Assembly: GCA_944389075.1 (NCBI GenBank)
Contig: CALXLA010000054.1
Span: 1-51,821 of the forward strand
Direction: 5' to 3'
DNA from: an uncultured Spirochaetaceae bacterium
GTDB lineage: Bacteria; Spirochaetota; Spirochaetia; Sphaerochaetales; Sphaerochaetaceae
Length of the DNA: 51,821 nt
The notes under the pieces were generated by a model. That model was not told the origin of the DNA. It made no database searches and was given only the letters and a program-made list of their open reading frames with translations. The translations under genes were made by a program, and so were the position numbers. Shown here piece after piece: positions 25,978 through 34,836 of the stretch (positions within the stretch are counted from its first letter, which is position 1; each line of letters begins with the position of its first letter).

Positions 25978-27378
25978 TTACACCTTTTTTTCAAGAATAG
26001 CACCTTTGGGCGTATCTTTGACGACAAAACCGCGTTCAAGAAGAATCTGCCTTATCTCATCAGCTCTTGCGAAATCCTTCGCTTTCTTGGCAGCTGCACG
26101 CTCATCGACAAGTGCCCAGTCCTCATCAGACCCAAGTCTCTCTTCCTTGAATGGCTCGATCTCATCAAGCTTAAGACCAAGAATTCTGTCCATATGGCTG
26201 ATAGCAGCAAGCTTGTCAGAAGCAGGAAGCTGGCTCTTCAGCATCATATGAAGCTGCGAAAGCGCCTGCGGAGCATTGAGATCCGATTCCATGGCCTGAT
26301 CGAAAGCATCCATATAGCGGACAGCCTCTTCGGAAGGATTCTCAGCTGCTGTTGCCTCCGCTTTCAGCATCGCGACCTTCTCAACAACGGCCTTCCTTGC
26401 AGAGCGCGCATGGTCAAGTGCCTCATATGAGAACTTCAGCTGGCTCCTGTAGTGTCCTGAAAGACAGAAATACCTGTAATCGAGAGGATCATAGCCCTTG
26501 TCCTTAAGTACGGAGAGCGTGAGGAACTCGCCTGAAGACTTGCTCATCTTGCCCTTATCGTTGACAAGGAACTCGCCATGGCACCAGTAATTGACCCACG
26601 TATGGCCGCATGCAGCCTCAGACTGAGCTATCTCATTCGTATGATGGACAGGAATCGCATCAATACCTCCGCAATGGATATCGAAATGATCACCGAGATA
26701 CTTCATCGACATGGCGCTGCACTCTATATGCCAGCCAGGATAGCCCCTTCCCCATGGGGAATCCCACATCATCGCCTGATCCTTGAACTTGGAATTGGTG
26801 AACCAGAGTACGAAGTCCTTCGGGTTCTTCTTGTTAGAATCGACATCGATCCTTGCGCCGCTTCTGAGCTCATCAAGATCGAGCCTTGCAAGCTTTCCAT
26901 AATCATCGATCGAGTCAATCGAGAAATAGACGTTGCCGCCAGCCGTATACGTATGGCCGCCTTCCTCAAGCTTCTTTATGAGATCGATCATCTCCTGTAT
27001 GTGATCAGTGGCACGGCATACGATATCAGGACGGATTATATTCAGGTCCTTCTCATCGCTGAAGAATGCATCTGTATAGAAAGCAGCGATATCCCAGACA
27101 GACTTGCCAGCCTGTCTTGCGCTCTTCTCCATCTTGTCCTCGCCATCATCTCCATCACCTGTCAGATGCCCGACATCCGTGATGTTCATCACATGTCTGA
27201 CCTCATAGCCTGCTGCCGCAAGAGTCCGGTGAAGCAAATCTTCGAAAATGTATGTCCTCAGGTTTCCTATATGTGCGTAATTGTATACAGTCGGGCCGCA
27301 GCAATACATCGACGCATGTCCTTCTTTTATCGGAACGAATTCCTCTATCCTGCGCGACATAGTGTTATAAAGCTTCAT
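25978..27378 (-). CDS. cysS: Cysteinyl-tRNA synthetase
   Basis: 466 residues from the ATG at 27378, which has AGGAGG seven bases upstream; an in-frame extension to 27435 lacks a site. It charges tRNA-Cys. The HIGH motif is HIGN at 36-39 in CGPTVYNYAHIGNLRTY, with a zinc-binding Cys at 26-27 and others at WHIECSAMS and HCGGIDAIPVHHTNE. KMSKS is at 277-281. The length is normal. A good promoter lies at 27410-27439. Sigma and anti-sigma genes follow closely. Confidence 0.96.
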   Translation of the reverse strand: MKLYNTMSRRIEEFVPIKEGHASMYCCGPTVYNYAHIGNLRTYIFEDLLHRTLAAAGYEVRHVMNITDVGHLTGDGDDGEDKMEKSARQAGKSVWDIAAFYTDAFFSDEKDLNIIRPDIVCRATDHIQEMIDLIKKLEEGGHTYTAGGNVYFSIDSIDDYGKLARLDLDELRSGARIDVDSNKKNPKDFVLWFTNSKFKDQAMMWDSPWGRGYPGWHIECSAMSMKYLGDHFDIHCGGIDAIPVHHTNEIAQSEAACGHTWVNYWCHGEFLVNDKGKMSKSSGEFLTLSVLKDKGYDPLDYRYFCLSGHYRSQLKFSYEALDHARSARKAVVEKVAMLKAEATAAENPSEEAVRYMDAFDQAMESDLNAPQALSQLHMMLKSQLPASDKLAAISHMDRILGLKLDEIEPFKEERLGSDEDWALVDERAAAKKAKDFARADEIRQILLERGFVVKDTPKGAILEKKV

Positions 27379-27409
27379 GAAACAGCCTCCTGTGATCATA
27401 GTTTCCGAC

Positions 27410-27439
27410 ATTATAGTTTCTTTGGAACGCATCATTCAA
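27410..27439 (-). promoter_or_regulatory. Promoter of cysS
   Basis: On the minus strand TTGAAT (27439-27434), 18 bases, then a perfect TATAAT (27415-27410). Transcription would start near 27403, leaving a short leader with the AGGAGG site. Confidence 0.65.
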
Positions 27440-27458
27440 CAACAAATCATGCACTTGG

Positions 27459-27477
27459 CATTCCATCACATGGAATG
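27459..27477. repeat. Inverted repeat in the cysS-murB divergent region
   Basis: CATTCCA (27459-27465) and TGGAATG (27471-27477) flank five bases. It could be an operator or a hairpin in the murB leader. It covers the earliest possible murB ATG (27475), which argues for the later start. Confidence 0.4.
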
Positions 27478-27495
27478 ATGCTTTATCATCGGTAT

Positions 27496-28356
27496 ATGCT
27501 TGGTGAACTTCTTATAACAGAGAATTATCCGATGAAACGGCTCAATTCATTCTCAGCAGGCGGTTCCGCAAGATATTATGCACAGCCAAGAAGCATTGCT
27601 GAGCTGATGTCGGTGCTTGAGTTCGCATACAGGAAAGGCATCGCAGTCGAGATAATCGGCGGAGGAACCCACATCCTTGTCCCTGATGAAGGCATAGATG
27701 CGCTTGTGATCTCGACAAAAGACATGCGGGGTATGACCATAAGAGGAGATCTCATAACCGCATCGCCCGGAGAAATGCTCGACAACATCATAAACATAGC
27801 AATAGAGCACAATCTGATCGGGATGGAGGAGCTGGGAGGCATTCCGGGCACTGTGGCAGGAGCGATGACCATAAATGCATCAGCAAACGGCAAATCGCTT
27901 TCCGATGTGTTCTTCTATGGTGATTACCTGACAATCGACGGGAAGATCCACAGAAGGCCATACTACAGTGACAGCTTCAGAAAGCAAGGCTCCGCTTTTG
28001 GCTCTACCGAGATAATCATCGGAGTCGCTCTCCGCCTCCAGCCATCGAAGGCGACAGCCGAAGCAAGGCTGAGGAAGGAGAAATACGTCGAGAAGTTCTT
28101 CATACCGCCATGTCCGAGATACTCTGGGCAGATTTTCAAGGACCCTGAAGGAATGTCTGCTGCGGAGCTTATCTCAAAATGTTATCTGACAGGGGAAAAT
28201 GGAAGCAAGGCTGAATTCTCAGAATATGACAGCAACTGCATATTCACATATCCGGGATGCACCGCAGATGAGATAAAGTCGCTGATTCTCCATACAAGGG
28301 ACTCTGTGCTTGAGAAGACAGGGATAAGGCTAGAGCTCTCGCTCGACATCCTATAA
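27496..28356 (+). CDS. murB: UDP-N-acetylenolpyruvoylglucosamine reductase (MurB) homolog, diverged
   Basis: 286 residues from ATG 27496; 27475 and 27532 are alternatives, and none has a clear ribosome site. MurB reduces the enolpyruvyl group in the second step of peptidoglycan precursor synthesis. FAD-binding blocks are present: FSAGGSARYY, IIGGGTHILVPDEG, and LGGIPGTVAGAMTINASANG. However the block that is AGSFFKNP in other MurBs is SGQIFKDP, so the catalytic Ser is Gln, and the C-terminal Glu block reads GIRLELSLDIL with Ser in place of Glu. The usual YRxS motif is YSDS. It may be an altered or non-MurB FAD enzyme. It overlaps the convergent barrel gene by six bases. Confidence 0.75.
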   Translation: MLGELLITENYPMKRLNSFSAGGSARYYAQPRSIAELMSVLEFAYRKGIAVEIIGGGTHILVPDEGIDALVISTKDMRGMTIRGDLITASPGEMLDNIINIAIEHNLIGMEELGGIPGTVAGAMTINASANGKSLSDVFFYGDYLTIDGKIHRRPYYSDSFRKQGSAFGSTEIIIGVALRLQPSKATAEARLRKEKYVEKFFIPPCPRYSGQIFKDPEGMSAAELISKCYLTGENGSKAEFSEYDSNCIFTYPGCTADEIKSLILHTRDSVLEKTGIRLELSLDIL

Positions 28357-29382
28357 GACCATTGAAACAGCAGTCCTGATATGTCCATCAGATGTCAGCC
28401 TTATCGTGATATCTGCATTATCGGCAATGAAACCAAGCTTTACTTCGATGTAATAGCTCCGGTTCTCTATCCCTATCTCAAAGAGATCATGGCTGTACGA
28501 TGCGACGATGCCACCTGATGAACTGTAGCCTATCCTCAGCCCATCGAAAGATATCGCCGCATAATCGCTCTTGTATGTGCGGCCAGTCCTTGTGAAGCTG
28601 TAACGCATGGCTGAATACAGCCGTGCATTCCCGATCCATAGTTCTGAGCGGAGTTCCGCGGTACGTGGCATGAAGTTGTTTGAGAATACAGGAATCGCGC
28701 CGTATGTCAGCTCAAACTCGGAGCGGAATCCTTCTTCCCCTATGCTTCCTCTGATGCCGAAAAGCCTTGCGTCCCTGCCGCTGTACAGGCTTATCGGATC
28801 ACCTGCCATGACATAAATCGAATAATCCTCATATTCAGCTCCAAGTGCGCCATATAGCGATATGCCTTTCGTATCGGAGAACGAGAATATCCCCATAGCG
28901 CTAAAAATGCTGTAACCTCCGCCGACCGCAGCATAGAGCACATTTCCTTCCTCATTCCGGAAAGGATCCCCAATGATCCTGTCGGACTCTGAGCCGCTGA
29001 ATGCAAAAAGCATCGCAGCTTCCATATATCCGAAATCGCTATAGGCAAATGCGAATGGTCTGTCCGAAAGTGATGTCCCTGCCGCAAGAGGACCAAGCTT
29101 CAGGACAGCACCCGAATGCTTTCCGCTATATGCATAGGGCTTTGCCTGAGGCCTGAGCGTCATCGGAGCTGAATACGGATCTGCGATAGTCCTCACAAGC
29201 CCTGCCCTGTCAATCTGTCCGAATTCGATATGCTCATCAGCCATGTACAGCTGGTGCCCGGAAAACGAGATCCTGAAGCTGTCATCCTCCGCATACCCCG
29301 CTTCTCCATCCCGGACAAGAGACAGAGCAGGAAGGAAAGGAATAGATATTGCCGCAATCAAAATAAGAATCATCCTCTTCAT
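28351..29382 (-). CDS. Secreted or outer-membrane beta-barrel-like protein, unrecognised
   Basis: 343 residues with a signal peptide (MKRMILILIAAISIPFLPAL, cleavage near SLVRDG). The rest alternates polar and aromatic/hydrophobic residues in short strands, for example NARLYSAMRYSFTRTGRTYK and LFEIGIENRSYYIEVKLGFI, as in outer-membrane barrels. There are no cysteines after the signal. I do not recognise a family. It is a single gene, divergent from ackA, and its end overlaps murB by six bases. Confidence 0.65.
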   Translation of the reverse strand: MKRMILILIAAISIPFLPALSLVRDGEAGYAEDDSFRISFSGHQLYMADEHIEFGQIDRAGLVRTIADPYSAPMTLRPQAKPYAYSGKHSGAVLKLGPLAAGTSLSDRPFAFAYSDFGYMEAAMLFAFSGSESDRIIGDPFRNEEGNVLYAAVGGGYSIFSAMGIFSFSDTKGISLYGALGAEYEDYSIYVMAGDPISLYSGRDARLFGIRGSIGEEGFRSEFELTYGAIPVFSNNFMPRTAELRSELWIGNARLYSAMRYSFTRTGRTYKSDYAAISFDGLRIGYSSSGGIVASYSHDLFEIGIENRSYYIEVKLGFIADNADITIRLTSDGHIRTAVSMVL

Positions 29383-29505
29383 ATTCCATATACACGCTCA
29401 GTGTTGATTCCTGACAGCGGCATATGGCCACAGGTGGTAGAATTATTGCCGTCTATCTGCTAAAATCACTCAGTACAATCTGTTACAGGAGAATTTGCAA
29501 AGAAT

Positions 29506-30870
29506 ATGGTCATTCTGACTCTCAACTGCGGCAGCTCATCTGCCAAGTACCAGGTTTTCGACTGGGAAGAAAAGGAAGTCCTCTCCGTAGGAGTCGTCGA
29601 ACGCATCGGCCTTGAATACTCAACAATTGAGCAGAAGTCAAAAGGCAAGCCGGTATATCAGGCAAGGTTTTCTTCACCGACACACAAGGAAGCCATCGAG
29701 CTCGTGCTGAAGATGCTTGTAGATCCTGAATATGGATGCATCGAGTCACTTGATGAAATTGGCGCTGTCGGCCACAGAGTCCTCCATGGCGGAGAGATGT
29801 TCAAGAAGTCGACACTCGTAACAGATGAAGTCGTTGAGAAGCTCAAGACGCTCATTCCGCTCGGACCGCTCCACATGCCAGCGAATATCATGGGAATCGA
29901 GGCTGCGAGGAAACTCATGCCAGGTGTCCCTAATGCAATCGTCATGGATACGGCATTCCATCAGACAATGCCTGAGGAAGCTTTCATGTATGCAGTTCCA
30001 TATGAGTGGTATACAAAGTACAACGTACGCCGCTATGGCTTCCACGGAACAAGCCATCTCTACTGTGCGAAGAGAGCTGCAACGCTCCTTGGCAAGAAAA
30101 ATGAGGATACGAATGTCATCATCCTCCATATCGGAAACGGCGCTTCAGCATCAGCTGTAAAGAATGGCGTCTGCGTAGAGACATCAATGGGTCTCACTCC
30201 GCTTGAAGGCCTCGTGATGGGAACAAGGTCCGGCGATATCGATCCCGCAATCATTCCTTATATCTGCCAGAACACAGGCCTCACAGTCCAGGAGATGGAC
30301 ACATATCTGAACAAGAAGTCAGGTCTTATGGGCCTTTGCGGCAAGTCAGACAGAAGGGATGTCCATGAGGCAGCTCTCGCTGGCGACAAGATGGCACAGC
30401 TCGGTGTCGATATGGAATGCCACAGGCTGAAGAAGTATATCGGCGCATATGCCGCTCTCCTCGGACGTGTGGATGCGATTGTATTCACAGCAGGAGTCGG
30501 AGAGATGGGAGACCATATCCGCAAGGGTGCGCTCGAAGGACTTGAGAATCTCGGAATCATCTATGATGAAGAGAAGAACAAGCTTTCCCACTGCAGGAAT
30601 GCAGAGACATGCATCTCTGCAGACAACAGTCCTGTGAAGATCTTCGTCATTCCTACAGATGAGGAGCTCGTGATCACAGAGGATGCATATGCTCTCATGA
30701 ACGGTACATATGATGTCCATACGAACTTCCACTACACATTCGAATCTCCTGACTATGTCAACAAGGCAAGGGCCGAAGGACTCAAGGAGAATCTCAGGAA
30801 GACACCTGAACTCGAAAGGATCATCGCGCTTCCTCCTGAGAAGACAAGCTGCTCTGTGAAGGGCTGCTGA
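29506..30870 (+). CDS. ackA: Acetate kinase, with extended C-terminus
   Basis: 454 residues. It converts acetyl phosphate and ADP to acetate and ATP, a main energy step in fermenters. Family blocks are ILTLNCGSSSAKYQVFDW (3-20), GHRVLHGGE (about 88-96), DTAFHQTMP, RRYGFHGTSHLY, NTGLTVQEMD and FTAGVGE. The family is usually about 400 residues; here about 50 more follow the usual end, including HTNFHYTFESPDYVNKARAE and a terminal CSVKGC. AGGAG is 14 bases before the ATG, farther than normal. TACAAT at 29474-29479 may be the -10. It ends in a strong terminator. No pta gene is adjacent. Confidence 0.95.
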   Translation: MVILTLNCGSSSAKYQVFDWEEKEVLSVGVVERIGLEYSTIEQKSKGKPVYQARFSSPTHKEAIELVLKMLVDPEYGCIESLDEIGAVGHRVLHGGEMFKKSTLVTDEVVEKLKTLIPLGPLHMPANIMGIEAARKLMPGVPNAIVMDTAFHQTMPEEAFMYAVPYEWYTKYNVRRYGFHGTSHLYCAKRAATLLGKKNEDTNVIILHIGNGASASAVKNGVCVETSMGLTPLEGLVMGTRSGDIDPAIIPYICQNTGLTVQEMDTYLNKKSGLMGLCGKSDRRDVHEAALAGDKMAQLGVDMECHRLKKYIGAYAALLGRVDAIVFTAGVGEMGDHIRKGALEGLENLGIIYDEEKNKLSHCRNAETCISADNSPVKIFVIPTDEELVITEDAYALMNGTYDVHTNFHYTFESPDYVNKARAEGLKENLRKTPELERIIALPPEKTSCSVKGC

Positions 30871-30877
30871 GAATATG

Positions 30878-30903
30878 GCAGGGCTTCGGCTCTGCATTTT
30901 TTT
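30878..30903 (+). terminator. Rho-independent terminator after ackA
   Basis: GCAGGGC (30878-30884), a TTCG loop, GCTCTGC (30889-30895), then A and seven T's. It ends three bases before the ATG of the next gene. Confidence 0.88.
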
Positions 30904-30906
30904 GCT

Positions 30907-31677
30907 ATGGATACAGGAAAAGCGAACAGCAAAGCCTGGGACTGGGAAGCAGATAATCATAGTGCCTGGGCAGAGATAGAGAAAGAAGAGAATATAAGGA
31001 AGGCGGCGAATGGTCATCCATCGCTGAGAGTCACAGTCGAGCGGAATGTGCCTGAAGAGTGGATTCTCCCACTCAAAGGCAGAAGAGTGCTGTGCATGGG
31101 AGGTGCAGGAGGACAACAGACTCCTGTACTTTCGGCATTCGGATGCAAAGTCACTACGATAGATATCAGCAGGAAGATGATAGAGAAAGACAAGGAGGCT
31201 CTTGAGCGCTACGGGCTCGAGGCTGAGCTCATATACGGCGATATGTCAGACATGCATTTCCCTGACAACTCCTTTGATGCCGTAATCTCTCCTGTCTCGA
31301 TGAATTTCATCAGCGATATCTCAAAAGTATATAAATCAGTCCATGACATGCTTGCAGATGACGGCACATTCATTTTCGGAATTGCCAACCCTGCTCTCTA
31401 CATGTTCGATGACAGGCTTCTTTTCAAGGGAAGGATGAAGATAAGGTATACCCTTCCGTTCTCAGATACGAAGAGCCTGTCGGAAAAGGAGCTCATGAAG
31501 CGCATAGCAAAGAACGATACTGTTGAATACTCGCATACCCTTGATGATATCCTCGGCACACTTACGAAACTTGGATTCGCTATGACGGGATTCTTCTCAG
31601 ACACATCGGGCTTCGAGCCGATCGATTCATTCCTTCACGATTGCTATATGGCGATCATGTGCCGGAAGTGTCGATGA
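30907..31677 (+). CDS. SAM-dependent methyltransferase (class I)
   Basis: 256 residues. The SAM-binding motif I is RVLCMGGAGGQQT (about 58-70), followed by VTTIDISRKMIEKD (acidic ribose contact), YGDMSDMHFPDNSFDAVISP (motif II to III). The substrate is unknown; the N-terminus (KAWDWEADNHSAWAE) resembles small-molecule methyltransferases. The ATG comes three bases after the ackA terminator's T-run with no room for a ribosome site, so it depends on readthrough, leaderless translation or a later start. It overlaps the convergent apbE gene by 23 bases. Confidence 0.85.
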   Translation: MDTGKANSKAWDWEADNHSAWAEIEKEENIRKAANGHPSLRVTVERNVPEEWILPLKGRRVLCMGGAGGQQTPVLSAFGCKVTTIDISRKMIEKDKEALERYGLEAELIYGDMSDMHFPDNSFDAVISPVSMNFISDISKVYKSVHDMLADDGTFIFGIANPALYMFDDRLLFKGRMKIRYTLPFSDTKSLSEKELMKRIAKNDTVEYSHTLDDILGTLTKLGFAMTGFFSDTSGFEPIDSFLHDCYMAIMCRKCR

Positions 31678-32614
31678 TGCTCAGATCATCAGTAAGCAGA
31701 ATCGCCCTGATTCCGTATTTTCCGGCAAGCGCAGCTGCCTCATCGCTTCCTGACGCGAACATCGCAGTGGAAAGCATATCAAGGAGAAGCCCATCATCCC
31801 CTATCGCTGTTGCTGAAATCAGATCTGTCTCCGCAGGATACCCTGTAGACGAAGAGAGAATGTGATGATAAGTCTTTCCGTTGCTCACGAAATACCGCTG
31901 ATAGCCTCCTGAAGTGACTATGCTCTCGTCTTCTGCGGACACTCTTTCGAAATATGCACCTGAAGGCTCTCCCGGAGTCTGTATCCCTATCGTCCAGGGC
32001 CTGCCTTCTATCCTTCCCATAGCAACGATATTCCCGCCAAGGTTTATCAAAGCATTCTCGACACCTTCTTCAAGAAGATAATCCCTGACAAGATCTGAAG
32101 CCCATCCCTTGCCGGCACCTCCAAGGTCTAAAGCCATGCCCAGGATATGGAGATATACAGTCATCGCCTCATCATCCAGTGTGATATTCCTCCAGTCCAG
32201 AAGAGGCAGTACAGCCTGGATCTCTTCCTCCGAGGGAAGATGCTGCGACTCCGTGCCAATTCCCCAGAGCGCGGAAAGCGGTCCGATTGCAGGATTGAAG
32301 ATGCCATCCGTGTCCTCTGCAAACTCAAGTGTGCGCTTTATCAGATTGTAGATATCATCAGGTACAGCTACGGGAGATATCCCTGCATTGCTGTTGATCT
32401 TCGCGATATATGAGCCTTCATCATAACGCGAGATCCTGCTGTCGATATCATACAGAAGGGAGAATGCGCCCTGAAGGATCTCATCATCATCCGTACCATG
32501 AAGCTCTATGTAGCAGAGCGTCCCGAGGACAAAGCGTGAATCGCTGATTGTCTTCTCGCTGCATGAGATGAGAAGCAGAAGGACAAGCAATGCAATGACG
32601 AGCAGTTTTCTCAT
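31655..32614 (-). CDS. apbE: FAD:protein FMN transferase (ApbE), lipoprotein
   Basis: 319 residues. ApbE attaches FMN to Thr of exported flavoproteins such as Nqr or Rnf subunits. The lipobox LLISC puts the lipidated Cys at 18, outside the membrane. Motifs: DSRFVLGTLCYIELHG, then SRISRYDEGSYIAKINSNAG, the key LDLGGAGKGWASDLV, NLGGNIVAMG, and TSGGYQRYF with HHILSSSTGYPAE. The length is normal. It is coupled to the MATE gene (ATGA overlap), so the pair is co-expressed. No Nqr or Rnf genes are in the window. Confidence 0.93.
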   Translation of the reverse strand: MRKLLVIALLVLLLLISCSEKTISDSRFVLGTLCYIELHGTDDDEILQGAFSLLYDIDSRISRYDEGSYIAKINSNAGISPVAVPDDIYNLIKRTLEFAEDTDGIFNPAIGPLSALWGIGTESQHLPSEEEIQAVLPLLDWRNITLDDEAMTVYLHILGMALDLGGAGKGWASDLVRDYLLEEGVENALINLGGNIVAMGRIEGRPWTIGIQTPGEPSGAYFERVSAEDESIVTSGGYQRYFVSNGKTYHHILSSSTGYPAETDLISATAIGDDGLLLDMLSTAMFASGSDEAAALAGKYGIRAILLTDDLSIIDTSGT

Positions 32615-33960
32615 GATATCTCCCTGATTTCCAGATACTTCCTCTTATAGAAGAAATAATATGGGACTTCGAAAAGAAGCATCATGGACCATCCTATCGC
32701 ACATGCATATGCGATGGCGTGGATGCCATAATGCGGCACAAGGATAAATGTGCATACAACCCTGACAGAAGTCTGTATGAATGTGGAAAGAAGAGTGACG
32801 CTCATATTCCCCACTCCACGGAAAAAGCCCTGTATGCAATTGGTATAGGCGGGGAATATATAGAAGAATGCCATCAGCGAAAGGTAAGCTTCTCCTTCCC
32901 TTATGACATCCATGGAATCCTCCCCGCTTATGAATAATGGCATTATACAGCTTTTAAGGAGAAGGACAGCGATGCAGATAATGGCAAAGTAAGCAGTCTC
33001 AGCTGCAAGGCCTGCTCTGAATCCCTTGATCATGCGCTCCCTGTTGCCTGCTCCTCTGTTCTGGGCCACGAATGTAGTGACGCCATGGCTAAGCTGCTGC
33101 TCAGGGACGAGCGCGAAATCATCGACTCTCACGGCAGCGCTGTATGCAGCTATCGAAGCGACGCCGAGAGTATTCACGGCCCCCTGTATAAGAAGTTTTC
33201 CAACAGGCTGGCAAGCTTGCTGCAATGCAGTAACGGAACCATATGATAGCGTCTTCCGGAGCAGGATCCTGTCAATCCTGAATTCGCCTGCGCTTATTCT
33301 GAGAACAGGGACTTTACTGCGGATATAGAAAAAGCACAGAGCTGCCGAGATGATCTCAGCGGCGACTGTCGTAATGGCCGAGCACATGATTCCAAAACCA
33401 AGGTATCCTATCAGGAAGAGATCCGCCAGCCCGTTGATAAGTGATGAGATCATAAGGAACTTGAGCGGAGTCTTTGAGTCCCCTACGCTCTTGAGTGCCT
33501 GCGAAAGCGCGTTGTAGAAGTATGTGAAGGGAACTCCTATGAATATTATCCTGATATAAAGCACCGTTATATCAAGTATCTCGGGGGGAACATTCATTAC
33601 CCTCAGGAGAGGATAGGCAGCGGCAAATCCGATTCCGGCAACTGCTGATGAGAAGACTGTCCCGAAAACAAGCAGCGTTGAAAGTGTCTTCTTCAGCTTC
33701 TGAAGATCGCCGCCGCCGAAAAAGGAACTCATCAATACACCTGCGCCGATGCACAGGCCAGAGATTCCGAGTATCAGTATATTCATCACCGGACCCGCCT
33801 GTCCTGTAGCAGCCAGAGCATCCGTACCTATGAAATTGCCTGCAATCATCGAATCGACAGCATTGTATGCGAGCTGGAATAGATTACCCAGGACAAGCGG
33901 CACTGAATATGATATCAGCCGTCTGAATATATTTCCCTCTGTCAGATCCATAATCGGCAT
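32611..33960 (-). CDS. MATE-family efflux transporter
   Basis: 449 residues, 12 predicted membrane helices. The N-terminus MDLTEGNIFRRLISYSVPLV and LGNLFQLAYNAVDSMIAGNF are typical of the NorM/DinF-like MATE group, and the second half repeats the fold (FVAQNRGAGNRERMIKGFRA). It exports cationic drugs or metabolites using Na+ or H+. It lies directly before apbE. The region upstream (33961-34016) is short and shared with the divergent HAD gene. Confidence 0.92.
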   Translation of the reverse strand: MPIMDLTEGNIFRRLISYSVPLVLGNLFQLAYNAVDSMIAGNFIGTDALAATGQAGPVMNILILGISGLCIGAGVLMSSFFGGGDLQKLKKTLSTLLVFGTVFSSAVAGIGFAAAYPLLRVMNVPPEILDITVLYIRIIFIGVPFTYFYNALSQALKSVGDSKTPLKFLMISSLINGLADLFLIGYLGFGIMCSAITTVAAEIISAALCFFYIRSKVPVLRISAGEFRIDRILLRKTLSYGSVTALQQACQPVGKLLIQGAVNTLGVASIAAYSAAVRVDDFALVPEQQLSHGVTTFVAQNRGAGNRERMIKGFRAGLAAETAYFAIICIAVLLLKSCIMPLFISGEDSMDVIREGEAYLSLMAFFYIFPAYTNCIQGFFRGVGNMSVTLLSTFIQTSVRVVCTFILVPHYGIHAIAYACAIGWSMMLLFEVPYYFFYKRKYLEIREIS

Positions 33961-34029
33961 GCGGCAATTGTATCATCTTCGGGAAGCTATGACATCACAT
34001 CATGGATGAAATCTGCTATAGTCTGTATT

Positions 34030-34836
34030 ATGTTCTCAATCATTTTCACAGATATCGATGGAACGCTTCTGACAGATGACCGGAAGATAAGTCCTGATAC
34101 GATAGATGCCCTGAAGAAGGCATCGGACTCTGGAATCATAATCGCCCTTTCCTCCGGTCGCTACCTCGCAAGTCTGGACAGAATCGCATCAGAGCTGCCA
34201 TTTCCGGTAATGAAGATAGCCGTGAATGGCGCGCTTATCGAATACGGAGGGGAGTTCCTTCAGGACATAAGGATATCAGAGGAAGCTTACAGGAAAGGAG
34301 CTGAGTATCTGAAAGGGAAATGCTCATCGCTTATAAGCTTCGCATCCAGAGGCTATGCAATCGATGCGGATGACAGCTGGTTCGGCCTTCAGCGCGATAT
34401 GATGGGAACAGAAGGCGTGAGAATGGACCTGAGGGATCCTCGCGAAGTCACGAAGGCACTTGGGGAAAGACCATGCAAGCTCCTTGCGAAAGACAATGAT
34501 GAAGGGAAGCTTGCTGCTCTCAAAACAGAACTCACTAAGCTGCTTGAAGGCGATGCTGATATCGTATCATCGGGACCGGTCTGCCTGGAGATCCTTCCCC
34601 ATGGCGTAGATAAGGGAAAGGCCATATCATTGGTAAGCCATAAACTTTCAATACCGCTCTCAGAGATGATTGCATTCGGAGACTGGGATAATGATATAGG
34701 GATGCTCAGCACTGTCGGTACAGGCGTGTGCATGTCGAATGGTTCAGATGGAGCCAGGAAAGCAGCGGATTTCATCACCCTTTCGAATAATGATGACGGA
34801 ATTGCCTATGCTCTCAGGAAGCTTGCAGTCATCTGA
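34030..34836 (+). CDS. HAD-superfamily phosphatase (Cof type)
   Basis: 268 residues from ATG 34030, where the protein begins directly with the motif I block MFSIIFTDIDGTLLTDD (nucleophile Asp 8 and general acid Asp 10). Motif II is ALSSGRY, and motifs III/IV are KGKAISLVSHKL with IAFGDWDNDIGMLSTVGTG. The C2-type cap lies between. These enzymes act on sugar phosphates or flavin/nucleotide phosphates. The start has no Shine-Dalgarno, but TATAGT ends eight bases before it, so the message may be leaderless. It overlaps the convergent next gene by eight bases. Confidence 0.9.
   Translation: MFSIIFTDIDGTLLTDDRKISPDTIDALKKASDSGIIIALSSGRYLASLDRIASELPFPVMKIAVNGALIEYGGEFLQDIRISEEAYRKGAEYLKGKCSSLISFASRGYAIDADDSWFGLQRDMMGTEGVRMDLRDPREVTKALGERPCKLLAKDNDEGKLAALKTELTKLLEGDADIVSSGPVCLEILPHGVDKGKAISLVSHKLSIPLSEMIAFGDWDNDIGMLSTVGTGVCMSNGSDGARKAADFITLSNNDDGIAYALRKLAVI

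Noticed and set aside
26578-27495. Long in-frame extension upstream of murB (592-codon frame)
   Set aside because: It lies antisense within cysS; the MurB fold begins only around 27500.
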